A DNA stretch of 64,000 nucleotides from Lentzea terrae (GCF_003265345.1 NZ_QFWW01000007.1:208036-272035); one strand, 5' to 3'. Positions 36,815 through 46,135 are shown, counted from the first letter of the stretch. Notes: generated by a model from the letters alone, not told the origin. Made by a program: numbers and translations.

Positions 36815-37705
36815 ATGCGAGTTGTCATCGCGGGATCGTCGGGACTGATCGGGACGAGCCTGGTGGCGTCGATGCGCGCCGCCGGTCACGAGGTGCTGCG
36901 GCTGGTGCGCCGCAAGGCCGCCGCGCCGGACGAACGCGGCTGGGACCCGTACGCCGGGCGCATCGACGACGGCACGTTCGACGGTGTCGACGCCGTCATC
37001 AACCTGTGCGGCGCGGGCATCGGCGACAAGCGGTGGGACGACGCGCGCAAGCAGGTGCTGCACGACAGCCGGATCGTGCCGGCCGAGGTGTTGTCGGCGG
37101 CGGTCGTCGAGCACGACGTGCCCACGCTCGTCAGTGCGTCGGGCGCCCACTTCTACGGCGACACCGGCTCGCGGCTCGCGGACGAGGACGCGCCGGGCGG
37201 ACACACGTTCATGTCGCGGCTGACCCAGGACTGGGAGGCGGCGACGTCCGTGGCGCAGAAGGGTGGCGTCCGCGTCGTGCTGATGCGCACCGCCGTCGTG
37301 ATCTCGCCATCGGGTGGTGTGTTCGGTCGGCTGAAGCCGGTCTTCCAGTTGTTCCTCGGCGGCAAGCTCGGCACCGGCGAGCAGTTCTTCCCGTGGGTGT
37401 CGCTGGATGACGTCGTGTCCGCCTACCGGTTCGTCACCGAGCACGACGACATCACCGGGCCGGTGAACGTGGCCGGGCCGACGCCGGTGACGAACGCCGA
37501 GTTCACCAAGGCCGTCGGAACGGCACTGCGCCGGCCGACGCCGTGGGTGGTGCCGGCGTTCGCGCTGAAGACGTTGCTCGGCGCCGAGATGGCGCAGGAG
37601 CTGCTGCTGAGCGGGCCGGGGCTGACGCCGAAGGCGCTGGAGAGCCACGGGTTCCAGTTCATGCACCCGGCGTTGCCGTCCGCGCTGAACGCGGCGGTCG
37701 CATGA
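36815..37705 (+). CDS. TIGR01777-family SDR epimerase-like protein
   Basis: The product is 296 aa from ATG 36815. The Rossmann start is VVIAGSSGLIGTSLVA, with INLCGAGIGDKRW and SASGAHFYGDTG, and the DUF1731-type C-terminus is ALPSALNAAV. The family is present across bacteria near lipB (Rv2216), with unknown substrate. The PAP2 gene overlaps its stop by ATGA. Confidence 0.9.
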   Translation: MRVVIAGSSGLIGTSLVASMRAAGHEVLRLVRRKAAAPDERGWDPYAGRIDDGTFDGVDAVINLCGAGIGDKRWDDARKQVLHDSRIVPAEVLSAAVVEHDVPTLVSASGAHFYGDTGSRLADEDAPGGHTFMSRLTQDWEAATSVAQKGGVRVVLMRTAVVISPSGGVFGRLKPVFQLFLGGKLGTGEQFFPWVSLDDVVSAYRFVTEHDDITGPVNVAGPTPVTNAEFTKAVGTALRRPTPWVVPAFALKTLLGAEMAQELLLSGPGLTPKALESHGFQFMHPALPSALNAAVA

Positions 37706-38280
37706 CTCGTGTCCTCGCCGCGGTGCTGATGATCTCGTGGATCCTGCTGGGAATGCCCGAGGTCACCTGGCTCGACACGTGGGTGCACGAGTCGTTGCCC
37801 CGCCCGGAGTGGCTGCGGGCGACCGCGTACGTCGTGAGCCTGATCCTCGGGCCGACGATCGGGTGGGCGTTCGCGGCGGTGTTGTTCGTGCTGGCGTGGC
37901 GGCGGCGCGATCTGCGGTTGTGGAAGGCGCTGGCGGTGCACGGGCTGTGCTGCGCGACGGTGCTGGTGCGGTGGCTGTTCGACCGCGTCCGGCCCGTCGA
38001 GTACCACCTGCCCAGCTACCCGAGCGGGCACACGGTGGCGGTCGCGTCGGTCGGTTTCACGATGGTCGTCCTGCTGAGGCGCGGCGTGCTGTGGGCTGTG
38101 CTGGCAGTGCTCGTGGCCGGCATCGCCAGGGTCGTGCTCGAGATGCACTGGGTCACCGACGTCATCGGCGCGGCGCTGGGTGTGACGGGCGTGGGACTCG
38201 TGGCAGCACTGCTCCTGGGGTTGGTAACGTCGGGTCGTGAACTCGTGCCGCACCTCGTCAGACCCCGTCGCGATCCGTGA
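37702..38280 (+). CDS. PAP2-family membrane phosphatase
   Basis: The product is 192 aa from ATG 37702, coupled to the upstream gene. It has five to six helices, with the three phosphatase signatures FDRVRPVEY (partial C1), [13 protein letters not shown] (C2) and [12 protein letters not shown] (C3). Members dephosphorylate lipid phosphates such as phosphatidate or undecaprenyl-PP. Its 3' end overlaps lipB by 44 bases in another frame. Confidence 0.85.
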   Translation: MTRVLAAVLMISWILLGMPEVTWLDTWVHESLPRPEWLRATAYVVSLILGPTIGWAFAAVLFVLAWRRRDLRLWKALAVHGLCCATVLVRWLFDRVRPVEYHLPSYPSGHTVAVASVGFTMVVLLRRGVLWAVLAVLVAGIARVVLEMHWVTDVIGAALGVTGVGLVAALLLGLVTSGRELVPHLVRPRRDP

Positions 38281-38965
38281 GCTGGGCCTCATCGACTACA
38301 TGGCGGCGTGGGACCTGCAGAAGGAGCTCGCGGAGGCACGCGCGGCCGGCCCAGGGCCGGACACCCTGCTCCTGCTCGAACACCCGCCGGTCTACACGTG
38401 CGGCCGGCGCACCCTCGAGGAGGAACGCCCGCGCGGTGGCGACACCCCGGTCATCGACGTCGACCGCGGCGGCAAGATCACCTGGCACGGACCCGGTCAG
38501 CTGGTCGGCTACCCGATCGTGAAGCTGACCGACCCGATCGACGTCGTGGAGTACGTGCGGCGCATCGAGCAGGGCCTGATCGACGTGTGCGACCAGCTCG
38601 GCGTGCACACCGGCCGGGTCGAGGGCCGCAGCGGCGTGTGGCTGCCCGCCGACGACCGCGGCCCGGAGCGCAAGGTCGCCGCGATCGGCATCCGCGTGCA
38701 GCGCGGCGTGACCATGCACGGCTTCGAGATCAACTGCAACGCGAGCCTCGACGCGTTCGGCGACATCATCCCGTGCGGCATCAAGGACGCGGGCGTCGCT
38801 TCCCTCTCGCACGAGCTGCGCCGGGACGTCACAGTGGCCGAAGTGCTGCCGATGGCCCGTGACGCTGTGCTTGCGGCGCTCGAGGGAACGCTCCCCCTGA
38901 CGGACCGCACTTTGACCCGCACTGGACCCGTCGCGCCGGGGATCACCTTCGCTAGCATTCCGTAG
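38237..38965 (+). CDS. lipB: Octanoyl-[acyl-carrier-protein]:protein N-octanoyltransferase
   Basis: The product is 242 aa from GTG 38237. The acyl-enzyme Cys is in [15 protein letters not shown] and the catalytic Lys in [23 protein letters not shown] is a further family block. It transfers octanoate from ACP to the lipoyl domains of the E2 encoded upstream. In mycobacteria lipA follows directly; here it does not, which marks the start of divergent gene order. Confidence 0.95.
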   Translation: MNSCRTSSDPVAIRELGLIDYMAAWDLQKELAEARAAGPGPDTLLLLEHPPVYTCGRRTLEEERPRGGDTPVIDVDRGGKITWHGPGQLVGYPIVKLTDPIDVVEYVRRIEQGLIDVCDQLGVHTGRVEGRSGVWLPADDRGPERKVAAIGIRVQRGVTMHGFEINCNASLDAFGDIIPCGIKDAGVASLSHELRRDVTVAEVLPMARDAVLAALEGTLPLTDRTLTRTGPVAPGITFASIP

Positions 38966-39003
38966 CCCCGCGCGGGTTGCGGGCTTCCGGAGGAGGATGC
39001 GTC

Positions 39004-39501
39004 GTGAGACTTTCTCGACGCCAGTTGTTCACGGCTGCCGGTGTCACGGCGCTCATGTACGGATCAGCCAGTGCGAACGGAGCGGCGGCGGTGGCCGCTC
39101 CTGCGCGCACGTGGAGTGGCGAGATCCGGATTGGCGACTGGGAGCAGTACTACCTCGGCCTCGACGGCGGAGCGCACCAGAAGGCGCTCAGTGCATTGGA
39201 TATCGCATATCGCGATGGTGTCCGTGCCGACGAGCAGGACCTGATGGTGCAGGTCGAGTCCGTGCGACGGGCCGCGCTCGAGTTCGGTGACCACGCGGCC
39301 GCCGATATATTGCGCGACCGGTTCGGCCTCGACTCACCGTCCATGCTCGGACGCGGGCTGAAGCTGGTGCTCGGGGAGGACGGCCTCGAACGCCGCTACC
39401 TCGACGACCCCGCGCTGCAGCTGCGGTATATCGGATATCGGCGGCGATACGCGCGGTATGCGATGCCCATGCCGGACGCGGTACGCCGCGCGCTCGCCTG
39501 A
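39004..39501 (+). CDS. Tat-exported protein of unknown function carrying three palindromic elements
   Basis: The product is 165 aa from GTG 39004, with GGAGGAGG upstream. A twin-arginine signal reads SRRQLFTAAGVTAL, with a cleavage region near ANGAAAVAAPA. The mature part is mixed helix with no known domain. Three palindrome-family copies lie in frame (39196-39214, 39302-39314, 39424-39441), encoding LDIAYRDG, ADILRD and RYIGYRRR, so about 10% of the gene is repeat DNA. It follows lipB by 38 bases. Confidence 0.7.
   Translation: MRLSRRQLFTAAGVTALMYGSASANGAAAVAAPARTWSGEIRIGDWEQYYLGLDGGAHQKALSALDIAYRDGVRADEQDLMVQVESVRRAALEFGDHAAADILRDRFGLDSPSMLGRGLKLVLGEDGLERRYLDDPALQLRYIGYRRRYARYAMPMPDAVRRALA
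39196..39214. repeat. Intragenic AT-rich palindromic element (Tat protein, copy 1)
   Basis: TTGGATATCGCATATCGCG lies in frame. Confidence 0.75.
39302..39314. repeat. Intragenic AT-rich palindromic element (Tat protein, copy 2)
   Basis: CCGATATATTGCG lies in frame. Confidence 0.65.
39424..39441. repeat. Intragenic AT-rich palindromic element (Tat protein, copy 3)
   Basis: CGGTATATCGGATATCGG lies in frame. Confidence 0.75.
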
Positions 39502-39550
39502 CCGATATCCGATAGCCGATGTGCTGATAGCCGATATATCGGATATCAGC
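39502..39550. repeat. Last cluster of AT-rich palindromic elements
   Basis: CCGATATCCGATAGCCGATG, then GATAGCCGATATATCGG and GATATCAGC, fill the gap between two converging genes. The final ATCAG supplies TGA, the stop of the LLM oxidoreductase on the minus strand. No further copy was seen to the right. Confidence 0.85.
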
Positions 39551-40478
39551 CGAGCTGCGGAGCGACGTCCGCGGCGACCTCGGTGATGTGGTCGAGGTCG
39601 GACAGGTCCAGCATCTGCAGGTACACCCGCTGGATGCCGGTCGCCTCGCGCCAGGCACCGATGCGCTCGACGACCTCGGCCGGGGTGCCGCACAGGCCGT
39701 TCTGCTTGAGCTCGGACACCTCGCGGCCGATCACCGCGGCCCGGCGGGCGACGTCGGCGTCGGTGCGGCCGACGCAGGCGACCAGGGCCACCGAGCGGAT
39801 GATCTCGCGCGGGTCGCGGTCGATCTCGGCGCACGCGGCGTCGACGCGGGCGAACTGCTCGACGGCGTCGTCGATGCCGGCGAACGGCAGGTTGAACTCG
39901 GTGGCGTAGGAAGCGGCCAGCGCCGGTGTCCGGCGCACGCCCGTGCCGCCGATCAGCACCGGGACCCGCTCCTGGGCCGGCTTCGGCAGCGCCGGGGAGT
40001 CGGTCAGCGAGTAGTGCTTGCCCTCGAAGGAGAACGTGCCGCCGAGCGGCGTCTCCCAGAGGCCGGTGATGATGGCGAGCTGCTCCTCGTAGCGCTCGAA
40101 CCGGGCACCGAGCGACGGGAACGGGATTCCGTAGGCAGCGTGCTCGGCCTCGTACCAGCCAGCGCCGATGCCGAACTCCACCCGGCCGCCGGACATCTGG
40201 TCGACCTGGGCGACGCTGATGGCGAGCGGGCCGGGGTAGCGGAACGTCGCGGCGGTCATCAGCGTGCCCAGCCGGATCGTCGACGTGTCGCGGGCCAGAC
40301 CGGCGAAGGTGATCCACGGGTCCGTCGGGCCGGGCAGCCCGTCGACCGAGCCCATCTTGAGGTAGTGGTCGGAGCGGAAGAAGGCGCCGTAGCCGGCGTC
40401 CTCCGCCGTCCTGGCCACCCTGAGCAGGTCGTCGTAGCTCGCCCCCTGCTGGGGCTCGGTGAAGATGCGCAGTTCCAC
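39546..40478 (-). CDS. LLM-class F420-dependent oxidoreductase
   Basis: The 310-aa product has a luciferase-like TIM barrel, starting MELRIFTEPQQGASYDDLLRV. It has FFRSDHYLKMG and GGRVEFGIGAGWYEAEHAAYGI, typical of the TIGR03560-type F420 subgroup. Such enzymes use F420H2 for hydride transfer. The substrate is unknown. It diverges from the epoxide hydrolase gene and may be the last core gene or the first island gene. Confidence 0.87.
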   Translation of the reverse strand: MELRIFTEPQQGASYDDLLRVARTAEDAGYGAFFRSDHYLKMGSVDGLPGPTDPWITFAGLARDTSTIRLGTLMTAATFRYPGPLAISVAQVDQMSGGRVEFGIGAGWYEAEHAAYGIPFPSLGARFERYEEQLAIITGLWETPLGGTFSFEGKHYSLTDSPALPKPAQERVPVLIGGTGVRRTPALAASYATEFNLPFAGIDDAVEQFARVDAACAEIDRDPREIIRSVALVACVGRTDADVARRAAVIGREVSELKQNGLCGTPAEVVERIGAWREATGIQRVYLQMLDLSDLDHITEVAADVAPQLG

Positions 40479-40560
40479 GAAGAAGAACTTAGTCCTGCGA
40501 ACGATGTCCCGCGTGCAAGTAGGACCGAACCAGGCCTACATGGGCAATAACGTCCAGGAC

Positions 40561-41646
40561 ATGACGATCACACCGTTCCGCATCGAGATCCCGCAGACCG
40601 ACCTCGACGACCTGCACGCCCGGCTCGACCAGGCGCGCTGGCCGCGGCAACTCCCCGGCGACGGGTGGAGCCGCGGTGTCCCGGTCGACTACCTGACGAA
40701 CCTCGCCCACCACTGGCGGCACGGCTACGACTGGCGCGAGCACGAACGCCGGCTCAACGTCTTCCCGCAGTACACAACGGAAATCGACGGGTTGATCGTG
40801 CATTTCCTGCACGTCCGGAACCAGAACCCGCAGGCACCGGCGCTGATCCTCACGCACGGCTGGCCGAACTCGATCGTCGAGTTCACCAGGACCATCGACC
40901 TGCTCGCCGAGCACTTCCACGTCGTGGTGCCGTCGGTACCCGGATTCGGTTTCTCCGAAGCGCCGAAGGAAACCGGGTTCAGCACCAAGAAGGTCGGGCA
41001 GATGTGGGCAGGGCTCATGCAGAAGCTGGGGTACGAACGCTATGGCGCACAAGGCGGAGACCTCGGCGCCTACATCGCGCAGGAGGTGGCGAAGGCCGAT
41101 CCGGAACGCGTCATCGGCGTGCACATCGACGGCGGCCTCGGCTTCCCCGACGAGAGCGAAACGGAGCTGACCGAGGACGAGCGGAGCATCTTCGCGCAGA
41201 TCGAGCAGTGGTCGAAGTACGCCGTCGACCACCACACGCTGCTGCGGGTCGCGCCCCAGACGTTCTCCTACGGCTGGCACGACTCACCGGTCGGGCTGCT
41301 CGGCTGGCTGATGCAGAAGTTCCAGGAGTTCACGCCGACCGCCGCGCTGCCGGAGCTGGCCATCGACCGCGACCAGCTGCTGACCAACGCGAGCATCTAC
41401 TGGTTCACCGGCACCGCCGCGAGCTCGTCCTGGTTCATGTACGACAACACGCGGTTCCACTGGCCCACCGGGCAGAACAAGGCACCGACCGGCGTGTACC
41501 ACGGGGCGCCGGGGATCCGCCGGCTCGCCGAGCGGACGAACGACATCGTCCGCTGGGGCGAGGGCAATCCGGGCGGTCACTTCGTCGCGATGGAGGAACC
41601 AGAAGCACACGCCGCCGACATCATCGAGTTCTTCGGCAAGCTATAG
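40561..41646 (+). CDS. Epoxide hydrolase with EHN domain (alpha/beta hydrolase)
   Basis: The product is 361 aa from ATG 40561 ([18 protein letters not shown]); ATG 40540 would add seven residues. The N-terminal EHN lid domain (about 1-105) precedes an alpha/beta hydrolase with oxyanion [10 protein letters not shown], nucleophile Asp in [12 protein letters not shown], and catalytic His in [11 protein letters not shown]. The family opens epoxides by an ester intermediate. Similar enzymes tailor aromatic polyketides (Alp1U and Lom6 in the kinamycin and lomaiviticin pathways), which suits this locus. The stop overlaps the converging gene by 6 bases. Confidence 0.85.
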   Translation: MTITPFRIEIPQTDLDDLHARLDQARWPRQLPGDGWSRGVPVDYLTNLAHHWRHGYDWREHERRLNVFPQYTTEIDGLIVHFLHVRNQNPQAPALILTHGWPNSIVEFTRTIDLLAEHFHVVVPSVPGFGFSEAPKETGFSTKKVGQMWAGLMQKLGYERYGAQGGDLGAYIAQEVAKADPERVIGVHIDGGLGFPDESETELTEDERSIFAQIEQWSKYAVDHHTLLRVAPQTFSYGWHDSPVGLLGWLMQKFQEFTPTAALPELAIDRDQLLTNASIYWFTGTAASSSWFMYDNTRFHWPTGQNKAPTGVYHGAPGIRRLAERTNDIVRWGEGNPGGHFVAMEEPEAHAADIIEFFGKL

Positions 41647-42624
41647 GAAACGCGGTGCCGAGGTGGCCGCACCGTCCGAAGTGAACACTCCGCGGGCCAC
41701 CAGGTGCGGGTGTGCCAAGGCTTCTTCCAGGGTGAGCACCGGCGTCACGCAGGCGTCGGTGCCCTCGAACACCTCTGCCCACTCGTCGCGGGGCCGGCTC
41801 AGGAACGTGTCGGCGAACGTCTTGCGCAACAACGGCCAGCTCGTGCGGTCCATCTGCTCGGGCAGATCGGACAGCCCCAAACCGGCCAGCAGCAACGCGT
41901 AGAACTGCGGCTCCAACGCCCCCACCGCGACGGAACGGCCGTCCGCGCACTCGTAGATCGAGTAGAACGGGCAACCGCCGTCCAGGAGGTTCGAGTCCGG
42001 CGCGTCCTCCCACACCGACTGCGCCTTCATCGACCAGATCATCTGCGCCAGCGACGCCACCCCGTCGACGATCGCCGCGTCGACGACCTGACCGCGGCCG
42101 GTGCGCTGACGTTCCCACAACGCCGCCAGCACACCCAGCACCAGGTACAACGACCCACCGCCGAAGTCCCCCACCAGGTTCAGCGGCGGCTTGCCGATCG
42201 CGTGCAGCACGCCGGTCAGCGACAGGTAGTTGATGTCGTGCCCGGCCCGATCGGCCAACGGACCGGTCTGCCCCCACCCGGTCATCCGCGCGTAGACCAG
42301 GCCCGGATTGACCGCCAAGCAGTCGGAAGGGCCAAGACCGAGCCGTTCCAGCACGCCCGGACGAAAGCCCTCGATCACCACGTCGGCCGACGAGATCAGC
42401 GACAGCACAGCAGCACGGCCATCCGCGGACTTCAGATCCGCGGACACCGAACGCCTGCCGCGCAACAAGAAGTCACGGGAGGCGTCCGGCACCACGGACA
42501 GACCACCGGACGGACGCTCGACGCGCACGACCTCCGCGCCGAGGTCCGCGAGCAGCATCGCACCGTGCGGACCTGGTCCGATGCCGCCGAACTCGACGAC
42601 CTGCAAGCCCGCCAGAGGACCCAT
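41641..42624 (-). CDS. CaiB/BaiF CoA-transferase family, AMACR-like
   Basis: The product is 327 aa from ATG 42624, which overlaps the stop of the ABM gene by one base (TGATG). Family blocks are [24 protein letters not shown] and [13 protein letters not shown], with the catalytic Asp in [13 protein letters not shown]. The [11 protein letters not shown] form resembles alpha-methylacyl-CoA racemase more than formyl-CoA transferase. In this island it may act on a CoA-linked starter or side chain; this is inference. Confidence 0.82.
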   Translation of the reverse strand: MGPLAGLQVVEFGGIGPGPHGAMLLADLGAEVVRVERPSGGLSVVPDASRDFLLRGRRSVSADLKSADGRAAVLSLISSADVVIEGFRPGVLERLGLGPSDCLAVNPGLVYARMTGWGQTGPLADRAGHDINYLSLTGVLHAIGKPPLNLVGDFGGGSLYLVLGVLAALWERQRTGRGQVVDAAIVDGVASLAQMIWSMKAQSVWEDAPDSNLLDGGCPFYSIYECADGRSVAVGALEPQFYALLLAGLGLSDLPEQMDRTSWPLLRKTFADTFLSRPRDEWAEVFEGTDACVTPVLTLEEALAHPHLVARGVFTSDGAATSAPRFL

Positions 42625-42914
42625 CAGGCTTCGAACGAGAGCCGGGGCGCGAAGATCGCGCCGGTGGACTCGGCCAGGCCCCGCATCGCCTTGGCGTGGT
42701 TGCCGAAGTCCGGGTGCGCCAGGGCGGCGCGCAGAGCGTCCGCGCTCTCCCACAAGGCGATGTTCACGTACGAGGCGGGGTCGTCCAGCTGGCGCGACAG
42801 CGTGTACTTGATCAGGCCCGGCTGGTCGCGCAGGAACGCCGCCGTCTCGTCGAAGGCCTTCTCGAACTCCTCGGGGTCACCGGTGAGCGTGAAGCGGTTG
42901 ACGAAGGTGATCAT
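42624..42914 (-). CDS. Antibiotic biosynthesis monooxygenase (ABM) domain protein
   Basis: The product is 96 aa from ATG 42914 ([17 protein letters not shown]), with GGGGAG ten bases upstream; the GTG three codons earlier lacks spacing. The ferredoxin-like ABM fold shows the [15 protein letters not shown] and [17 protein letters not shown] pattern. Members are cofactor-free monooxygenases or cyclases in aromatic polyketide pathways. It is translationally coupled to the CoA-transferase. Confidence 0.82.
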   Translation of the reverse strand: MITFVNRFTLTGDPEEFEKAFDETAAFLRDQPGLIKYTLSRQLDDPASYVNIALWESADALRAALAHPDFGNHAKAMRGLAESTGAIFAPRLSFEA

Positions 42915-43006
42915 GACAGGCACTCCCCAAGAACGGTGTCAGGTAACGAAAACCATGCACACCGCGTCTTGAGACGTGCTCAAGGAACGCCCGCCACGCT
43001 GCCAGC

Positions 43007-43783
43007 ATGCGCATCATCGATCTGTCTTCCCACATTGACGCATCCGCGTACGAAGCGGACCCGGTGACGCACGAGGTGCTCACGGCCGCCCAGGGTGCCG
43101 AACACATGGCCGAGCAGCTGAAGGCCAGGCTGGGCATCGAGTTCGACGTGTCCGTGCTGCGGGACTCGGAGTTCCTGACGCTGGACCGGATCAGCCTCAC
43201 CTCCCACACCGGCACCCACGTCGACGCCCCGAGCCACTACGGCTCGAAGACCACGTACGGCAACGGAATCCCGCGCCACATCGACGAGATGCCGCTGGAG
43301 TGGTTCCACAACCCCGGCGTGAAGCTGGACGTGAAAGGCCACGGCACCGGCGTCATCGGTCCCGAGGTCCTCGAAAAGGAGTTCGCCCGCATCGGGTACA
43401 CGCCGAAGCCGATGGACATCGTCATCCTAGACACCGGCGCCGCCGAGCACGCCGGCACCCAGACCTACTTCACGGACTACACCGGACTCGACGGCCCGGC
43501 CACGAACCTGTTGCTGGACCTGGGAGTCAAGGTGATCGCCACCGACGCGTTCAGCCTCGACGCGCCGTTCCCCGACATCGTGAAGCGCTACCTCGCATCC
43601 AAGGACCAGAGCGTGCTGTGGCCCGCCCACTTCGCCGGCCGCGACCGCGAGTACTGCCAGATCGAACGCCTCAGCAACCTGGAAGCCTTGCCGGACTTCG
43701 GCTTCACCGTCGTCGCGTTCCCGGTCAAGATCAAGGGCGCCGGCGCGGGCTGGACCAGGGCCGTCGCTCTCCTCGACGACTAG
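43007..43783 (+). CDS. PF04199 cyclase-family metal-dependent protein
   Basis: The 258-aa product has the metal-binding signature HTGTHVDAPSHYG (residues 67-79) and the family pattern IVILDTGAAEHAGT, with ATDAFSLDAP later. The fold is shared by kynurenine formamidase and by polyketide ring cyclases in type II PKS clusters. Given the PKS next door, a ring-closing role is likely. Its stop lies within a perfect inverted repeat (43782-43799). Confidence 0.82.
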   Translation: MRIIDLSSHIDASAYEADPVTHEVLTAAQGAEHMAEQLKARLGIEFDVSVLRDSEFLTLDRISLTSHTGTHVDAPSHYGSKTTYGNGIPRHIDEMPLEWFHNPGVKLDVKGHGTGVIGPEVLEKEFARIGYTPKPMDIVILDTGAAEHAGTQTYFTDYTGLDGPATNLLLDLGVKVIATDAFSLDAPFPDIVKRYLASKDQSVLWPAHFAGRDREYCQIERLSNLEALPDFGFTVVAFPVKIKGAGAGWTRAVALLDD

Positions 43784-43799
43784 CTCTCAAGTGAGAGCT
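43782..43799. promoter_or_regulatory. Inverted repeat at the cyclase stop codon
   Basis: AGCTCTCA (43782-43789) and TGAGAGCT (43792-43799) form 8-base arms with a 2-base centre. The site overlaps the TAG stop and lies 26 bases before a 20-codon ORF. The tiny spacer fits a protein operator better than a terminator. Confidence 0.45.
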
Positions 43800-43824
43800 G
43801 AATCACCATCCTTACCGTAAAGGT

Positions 43825-43887
43825 ATGGACAGCAACGAAATATGGCCACCAGAGAACGAAGACCACATCGTCCGCGGCATCGACTAG
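43825..43887 (+). CDS. Possible 20-aa peptide gene
   Basis: ATG 43825 opens a 20-residue frame, MDSNEIWPPENEDHIVRGID, then TAG. AAAGG lies four bases upstream, close for a ribosome site. It is acidic with no Cys. It lies between the cyclase gene and a perfect terminator 9 bases past its stop, so it may be the only product of a short transcript, or chance. Confidence 0.3.
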   Translation: MDSNEIWPPENEDHIVRGID

Positions 43888-43896
43888 AGACCCGCC

Positions 43897-43929
43897 AAAG
43901 GACCGCCCTCCAGGAGAGGGCGGTCCTTT
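43897..43929. terminator. Bidirectional terminator at the end of the PKS operon
   Basis: AAAGGACCGCCCTC (43897-43910) and GAGGGCGGTCCTTT (43916-43929) pair perfectly, loop CAGGA, with TTTT following. It ends the minus-strand PKS operon and the plus-strand cyclase unit. Confidence 0.92.
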
Positions 43930-43935
43930 TATACG

Positions 43936-44853
43936 TCACACCAAGCGAGCACGAGCCGCCTCAACGGAATCCGAGGCGTCCAGCAACGGCAGCACCGCAG
44001 AAGCACCAGACCGCACGGCCTTCGTGCGACGCGCGAACGACGTCAGCGTCTGTCCGGGGCCCGCCTCCACCAGCAGCACGTCGTACATCGCCACCAGCTC
44101 GCTCAACGCCGGTCCGAAGTAGACGGCGTCGGTCAGCTGCCGAGCCCAGAACCGCGGAGACAACGCGTCTTCCTCGGTCATCAGCTTCCCCGTGTAACCG
44201 GAGTACACCGGCATCGAAGGCGCAGAAGGCGAAGCACTCCACAAAGCCAGCGCCTCGTCGACCGCGGGCTGCATCGCCGGTGAGTGGAACGGCGTCGAAG
44301 CCGGCACGGTCACCACGATGAACTCGTCCGCCTCCAACCGGGCACGCACCGCAGCCAGCGGTTCATCGGACCCTGCCAGCATCGTCTGCCGAGCCGAGTT
44401 CACCGCCGCGATCGCCACATCGCCGACCAGGTAAGGCAAGAGGTCAGCCTCAGAAGCCGCGACGGCCAGCATGCCACCGGACGGAATCGACACGGCGGAC
44501 AACACCCGGTCTCGCACCATCGACACGGCGTCCTCCAACGAGAAAACGCCGGCCAGCACCGAAGCGACGACCTCACCGGCGGAGTGCCCGATCAGCGCAA
44601 CGGGCTGAACACCCCACGACAAGACCATGCGCCCCAACGCGTAGTCGACCGCGAACAGCAACGGCTGCGCGCGGGACACGTGATCGACGTCGGCGCCAGC
44701 CAACCAGTCCTCACAAGCAACCGAACCGACCTCGCCGAACAGCTCGAACACCTCGTCGATCACCGAGGTGAACACAACATCCTGGCCGTACAGGGACGCC
44801 GCCATCCGCGGGTACTGCGACCCCTGCCCGGGAAACATCAGTGCCACATCCAC
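43936..44853 (-). CDS. Discrete acyltransferase (malonyl-CoA:ACP transacylase type)
   Basis: The product is 305 aa from GTG 44853, five bases after GGAGG. It has LMFPGQGSQYPRMAA at the N-terminus, the nucleophile in LIGHSAGEVVAS, Arg in VSMVRDRVL and STPFHSPAM with the partner His. The FH form suggests malonyl units. A dedicated AT is uncommon in type II PKS loci except those with a KASIII priming system (DpsC/DpsD, ZhuC types), and a KASIII-like gene is present at 56.2 kb. It is the last gene of the PKS operon. Confidence 0.87.
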   Translation of the reverse strand: MDVALMFPGQGSQYPRMAASLYGQDVVFTSVIDEVFELFGEVGSVACEDWLAGADVDHVSRAQPLLFAVDYALGRMVLSWGVQPVALIGHSAGEVVASVLAGVFSLEDAVSMVRDRVLSAVSIPSGGMLAVAASEADLLPYLVGDVAIAAVNSARQTMLAGSDEPLAAVRARLEADEFIVVTVPASTPFHSPAMQPAVDEALALWSASPSAPSMPVYSGYTGKLMTEEDALSPRFWARQLTDAVYFGPALSELVAMYDVLLVEAGPGQTLTSFARRTKAVRSGASAVLPLLDASDSVEAARARLV

Positions 44854-44920
44854 AAGAAGCCTCCAGAACTGCGACAGGGGCCGCGAGGAAGACCTCACGA
44901 CCCCTGTGCGAGCGACAACA

Positions 44921-46135
44921 TCACCTGTACTCGCGAACCACCATGGCGGAGTTGAACCCGCCCTTGCCGCGCCCGAGCACCAGAGCGGCCTTCACCTTGC
45001 CGTGCCGCGCCTCGTTCATCACGAGGTCGATCTCGTACTCCGGCACGGGGTTCTCGACGTTGACGGTGGGCGGAATCGCCGACCAGTAGATCGAGAGGAT
45101 CGCCGACGCGACGTCCAGCGACCCACCACCGGCGAACAGCCGGCCGGTCATGGTCTTCGGCGCCGTCACCGGCACGCCGAACGGCCCGAAGATCCCCTTG
45201 ATCGCTTCGGCCTCTGCCTTGTCGAGCTCGGGGATGCCCGCCGCGTCGGCGAAGACGACGTCGATCTCGGAGGCGTCCATGCCGGCGTCGCGCAACGCCA
45301 GCTCGGCCGCCCGCATCAGCCCCGGCTCCCGCGACGGCATCCGCGAGTCGAACGTCGAGGCGTACCCGACGATCTCGCCGTAGATGCGGGTGCCGGGACG
45401 CCCGGCCGCCGACTCCGGCGTCTCGACCACCATGATCGCGCCGCCCTCACCGGCGACGTACCCGGAGGCGTCGCGGTCGAACGGCAGGTAGGCGCGCTTC
45501 GGGTTGTTGCTGCGGGACAGGCAACCCGACGCCTGGTGCGCCACCCAGGCCCACGGGCACAGCGAGGAGTCCATGCCGCCGGTCAACGCCAGCTGGACAC
45601 CCTTGCGCAGCTGCCTGCGCGCGTGTCCGATGGAGTCGATGCCACCGGCCTGCTCGGACACCACCACCGCGCCGGGACCACGCGTGCCGTGCCGGATGGA
45701 GATCTGGCCCGTGTTGACCGCGTAGAACCACGCGAACGACTGGTACGCCGAAACGTACTCCGGGCCCTGGTGCCACAGCTTCTGCAGCTCCCGCTGACCG
45801 AACTCGTACCCGCCCGCCGTCGCCGCGGTGATCACCGCGATGTCGGTGTCCGGGATGTCGTTGGGCTGCACTCCCGCGCCGCGCAACGCCCAGTCCGTGC
45901 CCACCAGCGTCAACCGCGTCATGTGGTCCGTCTGCGGCAGCAGCCGGCCCTGCAGGTGCCGGCCTGCCTCGAAGCCCGGCACCTCACCGGCGATCTTCGC
46001 CCAGTAGTTGGCACTGTCGAACCGGGTGATCGGCTTGATCGCCGCCTCCCCGTGCAGGGTCGCCCGCCAGTACGCGGTCGGCCCCAGCCCGTTCGGCGAC
46101 GCGATGCCGATTCCCGTCACCACCGCCCGAGTCAC
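44921..46135 (-). CDS. Type II PKS ketosynthase beta subunit (chain length factor)
   Basis: The product is 404 aa from GTG 46135, overlapping the KS-alpha stop (GTGA), the usual KS-alpha/KS-beta coupling. The active-site Cys is replaced by Gln162 in VVVSEQAGGIDS, the hallmark of a CLF. The thiolase fold is otherwise intact, with DRDASGYVAGEGGA and RLFAGGGSLDVASA. With KS-alpha it sets polyketide length; the length cannot be read by eye. Confidence 0.95.
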   Translation of the reverse strand: MTRAVVTGIGIASPNGLGPTAYWRATLHGEAAIKPITRFDSANYWAKIAGEVPGFEAGRHLQGRLLPQTDHMTRLTLVGTDWALRGAGVQPNDIPDTDIAVITAATAGGYEFGQRELQKLWHQGPEYVSAYQSFAWFYAVNTGQISIRHGTRGPGAVVVSEQAGGIDSIGHARRQLRKGVQLALTGGMDSSLCPWAWVAHQASGCLSRSNNPKRAYLPFDRDASGYVAGEGGAIMVVETPESAAGRPGTRIYGEIVGYASTFDSRMPSREPGLMRAAELALRDAGMDASEIDVVFADAAGIPELDKAEAEAIKGIFGPFGVPVTAPKTMTGRLFAGGGSLDVASAILSIYWSAIPPTVNVENPVPEYEIDLVMNEARHGKVKAALVLGRGKGGFNSAMVVREYR

